Numbered from the stretch's first letter, positions 44,106 through 54,037 are shown. The stretch: 64,000 bases of DNA from Paenibacillus oryzae (GCF_001675045.1 NZ_LYPA01000026.1:1-64000); one strand, 5' to 3'. The notes: generated by a model not told the origin, from the letters alone. Numbers and translations are program-made.

Positions 44106-45317
44106 TTAATGGATCGATTTTTTAGATTCGTTTTGAATCATAAGTGTGACAATTCCTAACCCTAGAAAAACATATAACATAAATAACTTTGTACCAAAGT
44201 TGGGCTCGAGCATTCCGTGAGCTAAAACAGCCCAAAATCCTCTGCGATATCCTATAATAAACACAAAAGATTTTTTGTTTTTAACTATAGCTAATCCCTT
44301 TTTTAAATAACTGTTAATTGTAAACAAAAGGAACATAAATAACAAACATGAAAGAATACCTGTATCGGCAAGTGTCTGTAATATGAAATTATGGGCAAGA
44401 TAATACTCATTTAATGCATTAACATTCAAATAACCATTTCCAAGTATAGGGTGATCTTTAAAGGCAGCAAAATAAAATTCAAATATACGAAATCTATCAA
44501 TGAGGTTAGACTGGTTTACTAAGTTATCAAATCTCCCAGTTGCCGCCATTTGAGATAAAAATCTTCCGCCAATTACATAAATAATATATGCCCCTATACA
44601 CACGCTGAAAGCAATGATGGTTTTTTTTGCAATTGAAATCTTACTAAGAAATAATTCTTTAATGATAAGGAATACTGAAAATACAAAAACAATAAATAGT
44701 GATGTTCTAGAACCTGTAAAAATAAGGGCAACTCCTGTTAAAACTACTCCTGCTAAATACTGAAGGGTCAGCTTATTAAGAAACTTTGAAAAAAGAATAA
44801 AGAATGGAATTAATAGTAATGACGCAAGATAATTGCTTGAACCTATATCTAGGACTATTTTATTCCCAAGCATAAAGTTTCCACCATTAATAAGAATCGT
44901 TTCATAAAATATAAAAGATGTTAATACAAAACTTGATACCAAGAAATATGTACCCAAATTTTCAATTTTTTTAGAACTAATGGTTAAATTTGATAAAACT
45001 AAAAGTACTAAACCTGCCTCAATATACGTAGTTAGACCAATTAAATATCTACCCAGATTATCAGCATTAACAACTGAGATACTACTTGTAATTACAAAAA
45101 ATAAATGAATCTTTATTGGATTAGTATATGTGATTTTCCCTAACTTCAAAATATTAATCAACCATAATAAAAATACAAAAATAAAAAAAGCTTCCCCAAT
45201 ATAAAAAGTAAGCGTTGAATCCATGATAGATAAAAATAATGGAGGTAAAAACAGTGTAAATAAGCACATTATAAACAATTTATGAAAGATAATATTGGTT
45301 TGTAATACACTTCTCAC
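44106..45317 (-). CDS. O-antigen polymerase-like membrane protein (Wzy)
   Basis: The 403-residue protein has about ten transmembrane segments and a large loop near the C-terminal half with GNGYLNVNALNEYYLAHNFILQ, typical of the Wzy/WaaL O-antigen ligase superfamily. It likely polymerises the lipid-linked repeat on the outside of the membrane. Its gene is AT-rich and follows the same strand as its neighbours. Confidence 0.85.
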   Translation of the reverse strand: MRSVLQTNIIFHKLFIMCLFTLFLPPLFLSIMDSTLTFYIGEAFFIFVFLLWLINILKLGKITYTNPIKIHLFFVITSSISVVNADNLGRYLIGLTTYIEAGLVLLVLSNLTISSKKIENLGTYFLVSSFVLTSFIFYETILINGGNFMLGNKIVLDIGSSNYLASLLLIPFFILFSKFLNKLTLQYLAGVVLTGVALIFTGSRTSLFIVFVFSVFLIIKELFLSKISIAKKTIIAFSVCIGAYIIYVIGGRFLSQMAATGRFDNLVNQSNLIDRFRIFEFYFAAFKDHPILGNGYLNVNALNEYYLAHNFILQTLADTGILSCLLFMFLLFTINSYLKKGLAIVKNKKSFVFIIGYRRGFWAVLAHGMLEPNFGTKLFMLYVFLGLGIVTLMIQNESKKSIH

Positions 45318-45370
45318 TTCTTCAACTCCATTTATTGTGAATTAAAATCCAGTTGCTCCATAACGTATAT

Positions 45371-46243
45371 TCATGATTTTAGCTTAATAATTATAGTTTT
45401 AATTATCCATAAAAAAAGCGCATGTATCACATGCATACTGTAAATTAAATTAGGGAATTTGTTAATGTTATTTTTCTTGAGAACATATAAATAACTCTTC
45501 TTGGAATCTATTAATCTTCGCAGCTGTAAACTACTAGATTTCCCATGAATATGATAAATTTGTTCATAATCATAAATGTAATTATCTTTTCCTAGCTTAT
45601 GGAGTCTTACACAAAGATCAAGATCTTCAGCATACATAAATATATTTGAATCAAAGCCATTAATGCTGTTAAACATTACTTTATCACAAATAAAAAAGGC
45701 TCCTGATACCCAGTCACTTTTAAACAAACCTTTGTTCGTATAGTTTGCAAATCTAATTTTTTTAACAAAATTAAAATTCCAGAAAAGGAAACATAATTTA
45801 AAATCATTAAATACCGAAGGAAACTTAAATCCTAATGTTTGTATTGAATTATCGGGATTTAATATTTTACAACTCAGAGCACCAATATTATTTGTTTCCC
45901 TATATACGTTAATGAGATTGTTAATATTAATCTTTTTAATATAAGTATCACTATTTATAAATAAGAGAAGGCTTCCCTTAGCATGCTTAGCCGCTAGATT
46001 ATTTCCTCCACCAAATCCAACATTTTGATCGCTGGGGATTATAAACACCTTCTCTTCATGATTATATAACTCATTTAAATATTTCACACTTTCATCTTTT
46101 GAATTATTATCAACTACAAGTATCTCATAATTAAAGTTGTATGGAATACTATCCATAATTGATGAGATGCATTGTCCAGTTAATTCTTTTGTATTATAAT
46201 TAACAATTATTATTGATAATTCTAATTCTGATTCAGCAGACAA
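45371..46243 (-). CDS. GT2-family glycosyltransferase (rhamnosyltransferase-like)
   Basis: The 290-residue GT-A enzyme has SIIIVNYNT at the start, VDNNSKDES, INSDTYI and a YAEDLDLCVRLHKLG acceptor motif. The single C-terminal hydrophobic helix suggests membrane contact. Its motifs resemble WbbL-type rhamnosyltransferases, which fits the rml genes. The start is TTG 46243 after GGAGGT. Confidence 0.87.
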   Translation of the reverse strand: MSAESELELSIIIVNYNTKELTGQCISSIMDSIPYNFNYEILVVDNNSKDESVKYLNELYNHEEKVFIIPSDQNVGFGGGNNLAAKHAKGSLLLFINSDTYIKKININNLINVYRETNNIGALSCKILNPDNSIQTLGFKFPSVFNDFKLCFLFWNFNFVKKIRFANYTNKGLFKSDWVSGAFFICDKVMFNSINGFDSNIFMYAEDLDLCVRLHKLGKDNYIYDYEQIYHIHGKSSSLQLRRLIDSKKSYLYVLKKNNINKFPNLIYSMHVIHALFLWIIKTIIIKLKS

Positions 46244-46270
46244 ATTTCTACCTCCATTAGCAAGTTGCTT

Positions 46271-46900
46271 TTACGATTTATTTAATTCATCAACTATTTT
46301 TTTGATATCTTCAATTTTTGCATTTTTATCAAAGTAATAGATATTATTTTCAATAAATTTTTTATCAATTAATTTATAATCAATCTTAATTAACTCTTCG
46401 ATAATGTCATTACTAAATCTATACTTTAAAACTTTTGCTGGATTTCCAACTACAATTGCATAAGGTGGTACACTTTTACTCACTACACTTCCTGCCCCAA
46501 CTACTGCGCCTTGTCCAATTGTAACCCCTGAAAGGATAATACTGTCTGTCCCAATCCAAACATCATCTTCAATTTTAATTTTACCTTTGCTCGTAGATTC
46601 CACACAACTCTGGAATAATACTTTATTTTTAATGGGAAAATTAGAGATTGTATCAAGATGGTGATTTCCGCCCAATATAAATTTTACTCCAGATGCAATT
46701 GATACATAACTGCCTATTTCTAATCCTTCATTCTCAGAACCATACGTAAATATATTTAAAGAGCCGTACGTATATTTCCCAACCGAAACTACATTTCGAT
46801 TGAAAATTCTTCTTGGTATAGTAGAGTTGCTTTTATTTTTGATTCTCCACTTAATTCTAAAGATGAGTAGTTTCAACATCCTAATAAATATCATAAACAC
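46271..46900 (-). CDS. Left-handed beta-helix acyltransferase
   Basis: The 209-residue protein has hexapeptide repeats from about 55 to 165 (IEDDVWIGTDSIILSGVTIGQGAVVGAGSVVSKS) with GGNHHLDTIS holding the catalytic His, as in CatB-type xenobiotic acetyltransferases. In this locus it likely acetylates a sugar of the repeat unit. The gene is AT-rich and has a Lys/Glu-rich tail. Confidence 0.85.
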   Translation of the reverse strand: MFMIFIRMLKLLIFRIKWRIKNKSNSTIPRRIFNRNVVSVGKYTYGSLNIFTYGSENEGLEIGSYVSIASGVKFILGGNHHLDTISNFPIKNKVLFQSCVESTSKGKIKIEDDVWIGTDSIILSGVTIGQGAVVGAGSVVSKSVPPYAIVVGNPAKVLKYRFSNDIIEELIKIDYKLIDKKFIENNIYYFDKNAKIEDIKKIVDELNKS

Positions 46901-46910
46901 TTCACTCCAT

Positions 46911-48002
46911 TTATTGGACCAGACTTAAATAGTACTGTTTAAGATACGAGGTGCAGTCCTCTACATCATAACCTTTTGACTTAATCTCTTTATATGTAAT
47001 AGGTCGATTTATTGAATCAATATAACTTGATACAATTTTTGCCCATATATTAGGGGGGTGCTTAAGCGGAACAACATCAACTAGATTTGTTAGTACTACT
47101 TCTTGTGGAATGCCATCAGAAATAACACATCGCAATCCAGCAGACTGAGCTTCTACCACAGTCATTCCAAGTCCTTCATAACGTGATGGAAATAAAAAAA
47201 CATCCATCGCTTGATAATATTCACTTACACGCCCAGTACTACCAGTAAAAATAACTCTATTATATACTTGTATATCTCTTGCGTATTGTTCAATCTGTGT
47301 CCTTAATGGGCCGTCACCAACCAGCAAAAGTATTGCATTATCAACTTCATCGCAAATTTCTTTGAATACTTCTAACATAAAGAAATGATTTTTCGAAGGA
47401 TCAAACCTTCCTACATGACCTATTACAAATTTATGATTTAATTCAAGATCGGACCTAATTTTTTCTCTTACGTCTTTATTGAACTCAAATTGTTTTATGT
47501 CTATACCATTATTAATAACTTTAAATTTTGTGCGGGCTCCAAACAACCAAATTCCAGCTTCATTAGAGCAAGCTAATAAATTCTTTGTAACATAACGTAT
47601 TGGATGTTGGTATATTTTTTTAATAATTCCATTTATTCCTTTTCCGGATGATGTGCTATGACTATGGGAAATAATTTTTATATCATATTTTTTTGCAATA
47701 CTCAAATAAATTAAAGCAGTACTTCTAACATGTCCATGAACAATCAGGTATTGATTTTTTGAGAATAAGTCATTCCATGATTTTACATATTCATGGTGAT
47801 TCAACCCTTTATAAGCAGGTATATTATGAATTTCCCCCCCTAGGCTCTCAATCTCATCATTATATTCACATCTTTCTTTAGTATGTATAACAAAATCAAA
47901 TTGAATACAAGAACGATCAATTTTACGGTATATATTCATAATCATTGTTTCTGCCCCACCACGATCTAATCTACCAAAAACATGTAGTACTCTAAGTTTC
48001 AT
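46911..48002 (-). CDS. GT4-family glycosyltransferase (EpsF-like)
   Basis: The 363-residue GT-B enzyme begins MKLRVLHVFGRLDRGGAET, close to Bacillus EpsF. FIGHVGRFDPSKNH opens the C-terminal domain and FPSRYEGLGMTVVEAQSAG carries the E-x7-E motif that binds the nucleotide sugar. It adds one residue to the lipid-linked repeat in the cytoplasm. The ATG follows GGGGGAAGG. Confidence 0.9.
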   Translation of the reverse strand: MKLRVLHVFGRLDRGGAETMIMNIYRKIDRSCIQFDFVIHTKERCEYNDEIESLGGEIHNIPAYKGLNHHEYVKSWNDLFSKNQYLIVHGHVRSTALIYLSIAKKYDIKIISHSHSTSSGKGINGIIKKIYQHPIRYVTKNLLACSNEAGIWLFGARTKFKVINNGIDIKQFEFNKDVREKIRSDLELNHKFVIGHVGRFDPSKNHFFMLEVFKEICDEVDNAILLLVGDGPLRTQIEQYARDIQVYNRVIFTGSTGRVSEYYQAMDVFLFPSRYEGLGMTVVEAQSAGLRCVISDGIPQEVVLTNLVDVVPLKHPPNIWAKIVSSYIDSINRPITYKEIKSKGYDVEDCTSYLKQYYLSLVQ

Positions 48003-48086
48003 CCTTCCCCCCTCCTACCATGTGCAGCGTTAAAGAAACAACGTGAGATAATAATATACATTAACACTCTAAGGATTAATATTATT

Positions 48087-49199
48087 TTAATGTTTCATCA
48101 ACTTTTTTATCTCATCGATTTCATTTAGATAAGTATTAATTATAATTTGTCTATCAAATTGTTGCTCCATCTTCTCTCTAGCTAACCTACCCATAGCTGC
48201 TAGCGAGGATGAATCAAGTTCAATTAACATTTGAATCTTTTTAAATAAATCATCTGCATTTCTTGCCTCAAATAAAAAACCTGTTTTATTATCATCAATA
48301 ACTTCTCTTGAGCCATGGATATTTGAAGCAACACAAATTCTTCCCATCGCTGCCGACTCTAATAATGCATTAGGCACGCCTTCCCCCCCATGCGATGGGA
48401 GAATAGTACAATGACATTTTTCAATCCATTGTTTGATGTTCTTTTGAAAACCAATATATTGAACAATGCCTTTTACATGATAATCATTAATTATTTGCGA
48501 ATACTGACTTTCTTCAATAAATCCAGCAATATAGAAATTGGCTTTTGGATAGGTTTTCTTGAGATTTAATGCGCAGTTCAGGTATTCTTCAATACCCTTT
48601 ATCTTCATGACTCTTCCTATGAAAATAAAGTTAATTTCATTTTCTATGGACGGCAAAGGTGTAAGCTGATAATCACTTAAATTAACCCCTGAGCCAGGGA
48701 TTACTCTATAATTATCTTTAACTATCTTTTGACTAATAAAAAAGTCTTTGTCTCCATTATTCTGGAATAGTACTTTATAAGAGTTTTTTAATGAGAATTT
48801 ATACATTATTTTAGCGATTTTATTAATAAAATTATCACTTAAAAAGGTTGCACCTGTTCCTGTAATATTGCTAATTTGTTTCTTTCTAGTTATCCTCGAT
48901 GCTATACCCCCATAAATATTAGGTTTAATAGTATATGATAATATAATATCAGGATTTATTTTTTTTATTAGCACTAAGTATCTTATTAGTTGGTATGCAT
49001 CCTTTATCGGATTTATTCCCCTGCGATCAACATCTGTATTGTATATCTTGCATCCCATCTCTATAAAGTATTTATTTTCAATAAAGTTTGGCATGGAGAT
49101 AATTACTTCATTTCCCTCTTCAATTAATCTTTTAATTAACTCTCTTCTAAAATTATATAATGTAATAAAGTGATTTGATAGAATCATTATTTTACTCAC
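48087..49199 (-). CDS. GT4-family glycosyltransferase
   Basis: GTG 49199, 9 bases after GGAG, gives a 370-residue protein starting MSKIMILSNH; an ATG 18 bases earlier lies over the SD. It is a GT-B enzyme with NFIFIGRVMKIKG and PSHGGEGVPNALLESAAMG, the GT4 donor-binding motif. It resembles CapM/WcfS-type transferases that often add the second sugar after the initiating phosphotransferase, whose gene lies just upstream. Confidence 0.88.
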   Translation of the reverse strand: MSKIMILSNHFITLYNFRRELIKRLIEEGNEVIISMPNFIENKYFIEMGCKIYNTDVDRRGINPIKDAYQLIRYLVLIKKINPDIILSYTIKPNIYGGIASRITRKKQISNITGTGATFLSDNFINKIAKIMYKFSLKNSYKVLFQNNGDKDFFISQKIVKDNYRVIPGSGVNLSDYQLTPLPSIENEINFIFIGRVMKIKGIEEYLNCALNLKKTYPKANFYIAGFIEESQYSQIINDYHVKGIVQYIGFQKNIKQWIEKCHCTILPSHGGEGVPNALLESAAMGRICVASNIHGSREVIDDNKTGFLFEARNADDLFKKIQMLIELDSSSLAAMGRLAREKMEQQFDRQIIINTYLNEIDEIKKLMKH

Positions 49200-49228
49200 A
49201 ATACATTTCTCCTGCATGGAATTTTCAT

Positions 49229-49834
49229 TTATCTTAACTTATCGCTAAAACCCGTTCCCCCCTCTAGCACCCCTCGTCTTTTAACAACACTAATAAAAGT
49301 CATTAAAAAGCATTTTACATCAATTGCAAATCCAAGTTTTTGGACATACTCACCGTCCAACTTAGCCTTAACATCTATCGGCAATTCATCTCTTCCATTT
49401 ATTTGTGCCCATCCTGTTAATCCTGGCAGTACATCGTTTGCGCCATATTGATCACGCTTTTCAATCAAATCGTGCTGATTCCATAACGCTGGTCTAGGCC
49501 CAACAATACTCATTTGACCCAATAAAATATTAACAATTTGCGGAAGCTCATCCAGGCTTGTTTTTCGTAGAAATGCACCTACTTTAGTGATATACTTATC
49601 TGAATTTACTAACAAATGAGTTGGTGTGTCCTTAGGTGCATCTATTTTCATAGTGCGAAATTTCAAAATGTAAAAATAAGATTTCCCCTTACCGATTCGC
49701 TTTTGTTTAAAAAACACTGGCCCCCGTGATTCTAATTTAATGGCGCTCATAAGAACAATAAGTAATGGCAATAATAAAACTAAACTAATTAAAGACAGAA
49801 GAATATCTATAAATCGCTTGAATTTTATATACAT
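49229..49834 (-). CDS. Initiating sugar-1-phosphate transferase (bacterial sugar transferase family)
   Basis: ATG 49834 with GGAGGAGAT upstream gives 201 residues. One N-terminal hydrophobic segment (about 8-30) is followed by the short-form polyprenyl-phosphate transferase core: GPVFFKQKRIGK, FYILKFRTMK, RKTSLDELPQ, MSIVGPRPAL and PGLTGWAQINGR. It links the first sugar phosphate to undecaprenyl phosphate and so starts each repeat unit. It fits EpsL/PglC-like monotopic enzymes. Confidence 0.93.
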   Translation of the reverse strand: MYIKFKRFIDILLSLISLVLLLPLLIVLMSAIKLESRGPVFFKQKRIGKGKSYFYILKFRTMKIDAPKDTPTHLLVNSDKYITKVGAFLRKTSLDELPQIVNILLGQMSIVGPRPALWNQHDLIEKRDQYGANDVLPGLTGWAQINGRDELPIDVKAKLDGEYVQKLGFAIDVKCFLMTFISVVKRRGVLEGGTGFSDKLR

Positions 49835-49888
49835 GCATATCTCCTCCAAAATGAGGTTTACAAAGTATTGTATTTTAAGTTTAGAGTT

Positions 49889-50542
49889 TTAATCTTTCGA
49901 AACTTCATTATAGCTTTTTCCTTGACTCAACCCATACTTCTTAGCAATTTCAATCAACTCGTCATACTGCTCCGGTGACAAGCGCTCCAATATCAAATCC
50001 CTTGCTTCCTTCTTCTCTGCTTGACTCAAACCCCCGCTAGATAATTCCTGAAGCTTTTTCAAATCATCAGCGCTGAGCTCTTTCATAAAAACCGTAGCCA
50101 GCTTTGCTTTTTCTGCTACGGTTATTTTCTCTTGCACATCCTTGGCTTTATCTACCGACACTTCAGCTTTATAACCATCGTTATCTTTTCCGCCGTCAGG
50201 TTGGGAGGGTGTGGCAGGTTCCCCTTCAGTTTCTTGTCCCTGATCTGGTTTATTGGAGTTTTCACCGCTCTGCTCTGAGCCGTCTGTCTGTGAGCCACTA
50301 TTATCCGTATCGTCCCCATCACCAGGAGTGCCGTTCGAGTTTTGGCCAGAATCGTCTGGTTGCCCCGTTCCGCCAGGAACCTCCGTTGGCAGCTCTGCCA
50401 ACAGCTCTTCTTCCAGGCTGCCAGCCAAGGATGCCAGCATTTTATCCATGACATAGTTAGCGGCGAATAAGCCGCCAATGCCTAATACGACAATAATTGA
50501 AGCGATCCAGATGAGTACTTTTTTCCACTTTTTTTTGCGCAT
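49889..50542 (-). CDS. Membrane-anchored protein with acidic low-complexity linker, unknown function
   Basis: The 217-residue protein has a transmembrane segment at about 9-29 after the basic MRKKKWKK. An Asp/Gly/Ser/Asn/Gln-rich linker runs from about 52 to 125, and a helical C-terminal part (about 130-215) has Lys/Glu-rich repeats. It is not recognised. Its position between the sugar transferase and the dehydratase suggests a role at the outer face of the membrane in polymer assembly. Its layout of anchor, flexible linker and helical domain resembles the protein at 22454-23359, but the C-terminal domains differ. Confidence 0.7.
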   Translation of the reverse strand: MRKKKWKKVLIWIASIIVVLGIGGLFAANYVMDKMLASLAGSLEEELLAELPTEVPGGTGQPDDSGQNSNGTPGDGDDTDNSGSQTDGSEQSGENSNKPDQGQETEGEPATPSQPDGGKDNDGYKAEVSVDKAKDVQEKITVAEKAKLATVFMKELSADDLKKLQELSSGGLSQAEKKEARDLILERLSPEQYDELIEIAKKYGLSQGKSYNEVSKD

Positions 50543-50596
50543 GATATCGCCTCCTGATGAGTGTATTGCTGAACAAGTTCATCACCTAAGTGATGG

Positions 50597-52420
50597 CTAA
50601 GAAACGTTGGAGTAAAAAGGAACCAAGTTTTCAATGACAGCTCTGACCGACATCTGATCTCCGCCTAATACCTTCTCAAACCGCTTTAACTGCTGCTCCA
50701 ATTCCTTGGAGCTGATCTGCGCTGGTCTGCCTATAAAAATACGTTCATGCTGCGTAGCTGTTGTTGCTTCTGAATCTGTAAGCAGCTCTTCAAACAGCTT
50801 TTCCCCTTCACGCATGCCGCTGAAATTAATTTCGATATCTACATAAGGCTCATATCCGGACAAACGAATAAGGTCGACGGCCAAATCCAGAATTTTGACT
50901 GGGCTGCCCATGTCCAGAATGAAGATTTCGCCGCCTTTGGCGAAAGCACCGGCTTGAAGCACCAGCTGAACAGCCTCGGGAATGGTCATAAAATAACGAA
51001 CCATATCCGGGTGAGTGACGGTGACGGGACCGCCCGCCGCAATCTGCTCCTTGAATCGGGGCACAACGCTGCCGCGGCTCCCCAAAACATTGCCAAATCT
51101 CACGGCTACAAATCGGGTATTGCTTGTTGTATTAATGCTCTGCACATACATTTCGGCAATGCGTTTAGTGGCCCCCATTACGCTGGAGGGATTAACGGCT
51201 TTATCGCTGGAGATCATGACAAACACTTCTGCTCCGTGCTGATCTGCCGCATCCGCGACATTTTTGGTACCGAATACATTATTTTTGACCGCTTCGGATG
51301 GGTTACGCTCCATTAAAGGCACATGCTTATGCGCTGCAGCATGGAATACTGCCTGGGGCTTGTACTTGCTGAATACCTCGTCCATCCGGTAACGGTCCTG
51401 AATATCCGCAATGATGGTTTCCAGGTGAACGTAGGGAAATTTTTTGAGCAGCTCCATTTCAATGCTGTAAATACTGTTTTCTCCATGGCCGAGAAGCAGG
51501 AGCCGGGAAGGATTGCAGGAAGCAATCTGTCTGCATAACTCCGAGCCGATTGAACCGCCTGCGCCTGTAACCAAAACGGTCTTGTTCGCCACATAACCCA
51601 TGATGCCATCCAGATCGGTTACGACAGGGTCTCTACCCAGCAAATCCTCAACCTCTACGTTACGCAGAGCACGTACGGCTAACTTGCCTGTTATGAGATC
51701 GTTAATGGCGGGGATAATTTTCACTTTGGCGCGTGTTGTTTTGCATAGGTTGATCATATCTGAAATGTCCTTCCGCTTAACGGAAGGCATGGCGATTACA
51801 ATATCATGAATATTATGAGTTTGTACCAGCTCCGAAATCTGATTGCGATTGCCAAGCACGGAATACCCGCCAACCTGCATATGGCGTTTATTAGGATCGT
51901 CATCAACAAATCCGATCAGGCGGCTTCCCTTAAAGCTGTCTGCTGTTGTAATTTCTCTGGCAATTAAAGCTCCGCAGTCACCGGCGCCGATGACCAGAAT
52001 GTTGTTGCTTTCCCCATTTTTAGAGAACCGATTTATACGAATAATTCTCCAGACCAGCCTGGAGCCCCCCATAAACAGGAGTATCATTTCCAGGGATCTT
52101 GTAGCAATGGATAATGGCACTCTTGCGCCATCAATTAACGAAGCTGCTATGTAGGACAGAATCATTCCAGCTAACAAAGCTTTGAATAAAGCTATTAATT
52201 CACCGATGCTGGCATATTGCCACATTCGGCGGTACATTCGAAAGTAAGCAAGACTGATACCGCAAATCAATGTTGTTGTAAAAGCATACAGCAGCATCTG
52301 CTGTTCGTAGCGAGGAGGAATATGGCCATCGAAGCGGAAGAGATACGCAATCCCTATTGCTACCCAAATAATGACAATATCCACAATCATTATGATTAAT
52401 ATCCTGCTCCTATGACTCAT
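50597..52420 (-). CDS. CapD/FlaA1-like membrane nucleoside-diphosphate-sugar dehydratase
   Basis: The 607-residue protein has four transmembrane helices (about 7-110). A first Rossmann-like domain (about 135-260) is followed by the catalytic SDR domain with LVTGAGGSIGSELCRQI near 285 and SSDKAVNPSSVMGATKR, the modified catalytic motif of PglF/WbpM-type enzymes. These convert UDP-GlcNAc to the 4-keto-6-deoxy sugar for rare amino sugars in the polymer. It follows the CapB kinase gene by 35 bases. Confidence 0.92.
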   Translation of the reverse strand: MSHRSRILIIMIVDIVIIWVAIGIAYLFRFDGHIPPRYEQQMLLYAFTTTLICGISLAYFRMYRRMWQYASIGELIALFKALLAGMILSYIAASLIDGARVPLSIATRSLEMILLFMGGSRLVWRIIRINRFSKNGESNNILVIGAGDCGALIAREITTADSFKGSRLIGFVDDDPNKRHMQVGGYSVLGNRNQISELVQTHNIHDIVIAMPSVKRKDISDMINLCKTTRAKVKIIPAINDLITGKLAVRALRNVEVEDLLGRDPVVTDLDGIMGYVANKTVLVTGAGGSIGSELCRQIASCNPSRLLLLGHGENSIYSIEMELLKKFPYVHLETIIADIQDRYRMDEVFSKYKPQAVFHAAAHKHVPLMERNPSEAVKNNVFGTKNVADAADQHGAEVFVMISSDKAVNPSSVMGATKRIAEMYVQSINTTSNTRFVAVRFGNVLGSRGSVVPRFKEQIAAGGPVTVTHPDMVRYFMTIPEAVQLVLQAGAFAKGGEIFILDMGSPVKILDLAVDLIRLSGYEPYVDIEINFSGMREGEKLFEELLTDSEATTATQHERIFIGRPAQISSKELEQQLKRFEKVLGGDQMSVRAVIENLVPFYSNVS

Positions 52421-52455
52421 TCCTCGTTCGCCTCCATTGATTTAAAGCAAGACCA

Positions 52456-53151
52456 TCATTCTTTAGCGCCGTAATAATAATAGTAGGATTCTTCGTTAGC
52501 TTTTCGTTTGACGTTGTTTAAGACAACACCCAAAATACGGGCATTAACGGTTTGCAGGTTTTGAATTGCTTTTTTGGCAATATCTCGTTTAACCCTGCCT
52601 TGATCCACGACCATGATGGCTCCATCGCTTTTGGTAGCAACGATTTGTGCATCAGTGACAGCCAGCAGCGGCGGGGTATCGATCAAAATGATATCGTACA
52701 TGTCGCGAAGCTGCTGAATCACCGCATTCATCCGGTTGGAACCTAACATTTCGGCGGGATTGGGCGGAATCGTTCCTGACGTTATGACATCCAGGCCGGG
52801 AACGCTGCTCGACTGGATGGATTCCTCTAGCGTGCATTGCTGGGATAACACGGATGATAAGCCCCATCGGTTGGATATGGAGAAGTTATGATGGGCGGTA
52901 GGCTTCCTCAGGTCGGCGTCGATTAATATAACTTTGCGCTCCGACTGGGCATACGTAATGGCGAGGTTGGTAATCGTTGTTGTTTTGCCCTCGCCCGGAC
53001 CGGCTGAGGAGACCATAATGACCTGAATTTTTTCATCAATAGCCGAATAATCAATATTGGTTCGCAGAGACCGATACGACTCGGATATAGGGGAACGAGG
53101 GTTGGACAGCGTGATAAGCTGGCGTTTATTTTTCGACTGTGACACGTTCAA
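52456..53151 (-). CDS. CapB/CpsD tyrosine autokinase (BY-kinase)
   Basis: The 231-residue BY-kinase starts at TTG 53151, 6 bases after AAAGGAGG. It has Walker A GPGEGKTTT at 51-59, Walker A' ILIDADLRKP near 75-84 and Walker B IILIDTPP. It ends in a tyrosine cluster Tyr223-Tyr227, the autophosphorylation site. It works with the membrane activator CapA, whose gene it overlaps by 26 bases, to control chain length and export. Confidence 0.94.
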   Translation of the reverse strand: MNVSQSKNKRQLITLSNPRSPISESYRSLRTNIDYSAIDEKIQVIMVSSAGPGEGKTTTITNLAITYAQSERKVILIDADLRKPTAHHNFSISNRWGLSSVLSQQCTLEESIQSSSVPGLDVITSGTIPPNPAEMLGSNRMNAVIQQLRDMYDIILIDTPPLLAVTDAQIVATKSDGAIMVVDQGRVKRDIAKKAIQNLQTVNARILGVVLNNVKRKANEESYYYYYGAKE

Positions 53152-53893
53152 GTTCCCCTCCTTTGTACGATCGAGCTGCCCTGCTGCTTGGGGAAGCCCC
53201 TGCCTCCTCAGGACTCATCTTCGAAATCATAGCCAGAGTTGGCTGTCCCAAATACTCCAATACATCAGCTTCCGTCTTGATGGTGTCGTCCATATACTCC
53301 AGCAGGAATACAAAACCGACGGCAAGCATAAGCGATACAACAAAAGCAATGGCAATATTTAAAGGAACATTCGGCGCTACCGGCTCTGGCAATGCATCAA
53401 CCGGAGCATCGTTCAAAATCGAAACGTTTTCGACCTTGAAAATATGTTGAATTTCCTCGCGGAATACGCTCGAAACAGCATTTACCGTTTCAGCCGCTTT
53501 TCTGTAGTCAATGTCCTGTACAACAAGCGTCATGACTTGAGTATTGTTAACCGAGCTGACCCTGATCTTTTTGGATAGCTGCTCTGTTGTATACCCCAAT
53601 TGCGGATACTGACTTGCCACTTTATCTAGAATGGCCGGCGTTTTGATAATTTCCTTGTATGTATCAATCATGCGAATATTGGTATTAATCTGGTTCAGGT
53701 CTAGCTGTCCCGCTGCAGGCTGCGATGATGTCTGGTTAACAATAATTTTGGTAAAAGCCTCATAGACCGGGGATTTAAAAAAGAGGCTGTATACAGCTGC
53801 CGCTGCGGAGCACAAAACGACAAAGGCAACAATAAGCCAAAGCCTCTTCCGAATTACGGCAATATATTGCCTCAAATCAAGTTCGTTAGACAC
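53126..53893 (-). CDS. CapA/Wzz chain-length determinant and kinase activator
   Basis: The 255-residue protein has two transmembrane segments (about 18-38 and 176-196) flanking an extracellular helical region, and a cytoplasmic tail that activates the BY-kinase. It starts at GTG 53893 after GGAGGAG. An extended -10 promoter lies upstream and the S-layer terminator separates it from the SLH gene, so it likely begins a separate transcript of the locus. Confidence 0.92.
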   Translation of the reverse strand: MSNELDLRQYIAVIRKRLWLIVAFVVLCSAAAAVYSLFFKSPVYEAFTKIIVNQTSSQPAAGQLDLNQINTNIRMIDTYKEIIKTPAILDKVASQYPQLGYTTEQLSKKIRVSSVNNTQVMTLVVQDIDYRKAAETVNAVSSVFREEIQHIFKVENVSILNDAPVDALPEPVAPNVPLNIAIAFVVSLMLAVGFVFLLEYMDDTIKTEADVLEYLGQPTLAMISKMSPEEAGASPSSRAARSYKGGELERVTVEK

Positions 53894-53961
53894 AACACTA
53901 CTCCTCCGTTAGACATAGTTTTCATCATGATGTATAGTTCTCTAGCACCATGCCCTTCTGC

Positions 53962-53970
53962 ATTATACCA
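53962..53970 (-). promoter_or_regulatory. Extended -10 promoter for capA
   Basis: TGGTATAAT on the minus strand (53970-53962) is an extended -10 element about 70 bases before the GTG start of capA. The -35 is weak. Confidence 0.5.
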
Positions 53971-54001
53971 CTATAGGGGTAGATATTCTGTGAGATTTCG
54001 T

Positions 54002-54037
54002 AAAAAATCTCCCCCCCATCCACATGGGAGGAAGATT
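54002..54037 (-). terminator. Terminator of the SLH gene
   Basis: On the minus strand AAATCTTCCTCCCA pairs with TGGGGGGGAGATTT, with G-U pairs, followed by TTT. It is just beyond the SLH stop codon at 54062. Confidence 0.85.

Noticed and set aside
52421-52455. EAR-type antitermination RNA, which occurs in some Bacillales eps operons
   Set aside because: The gap between capB and capD is only 35 bases and I see no matching structure elsewhere in the locus.
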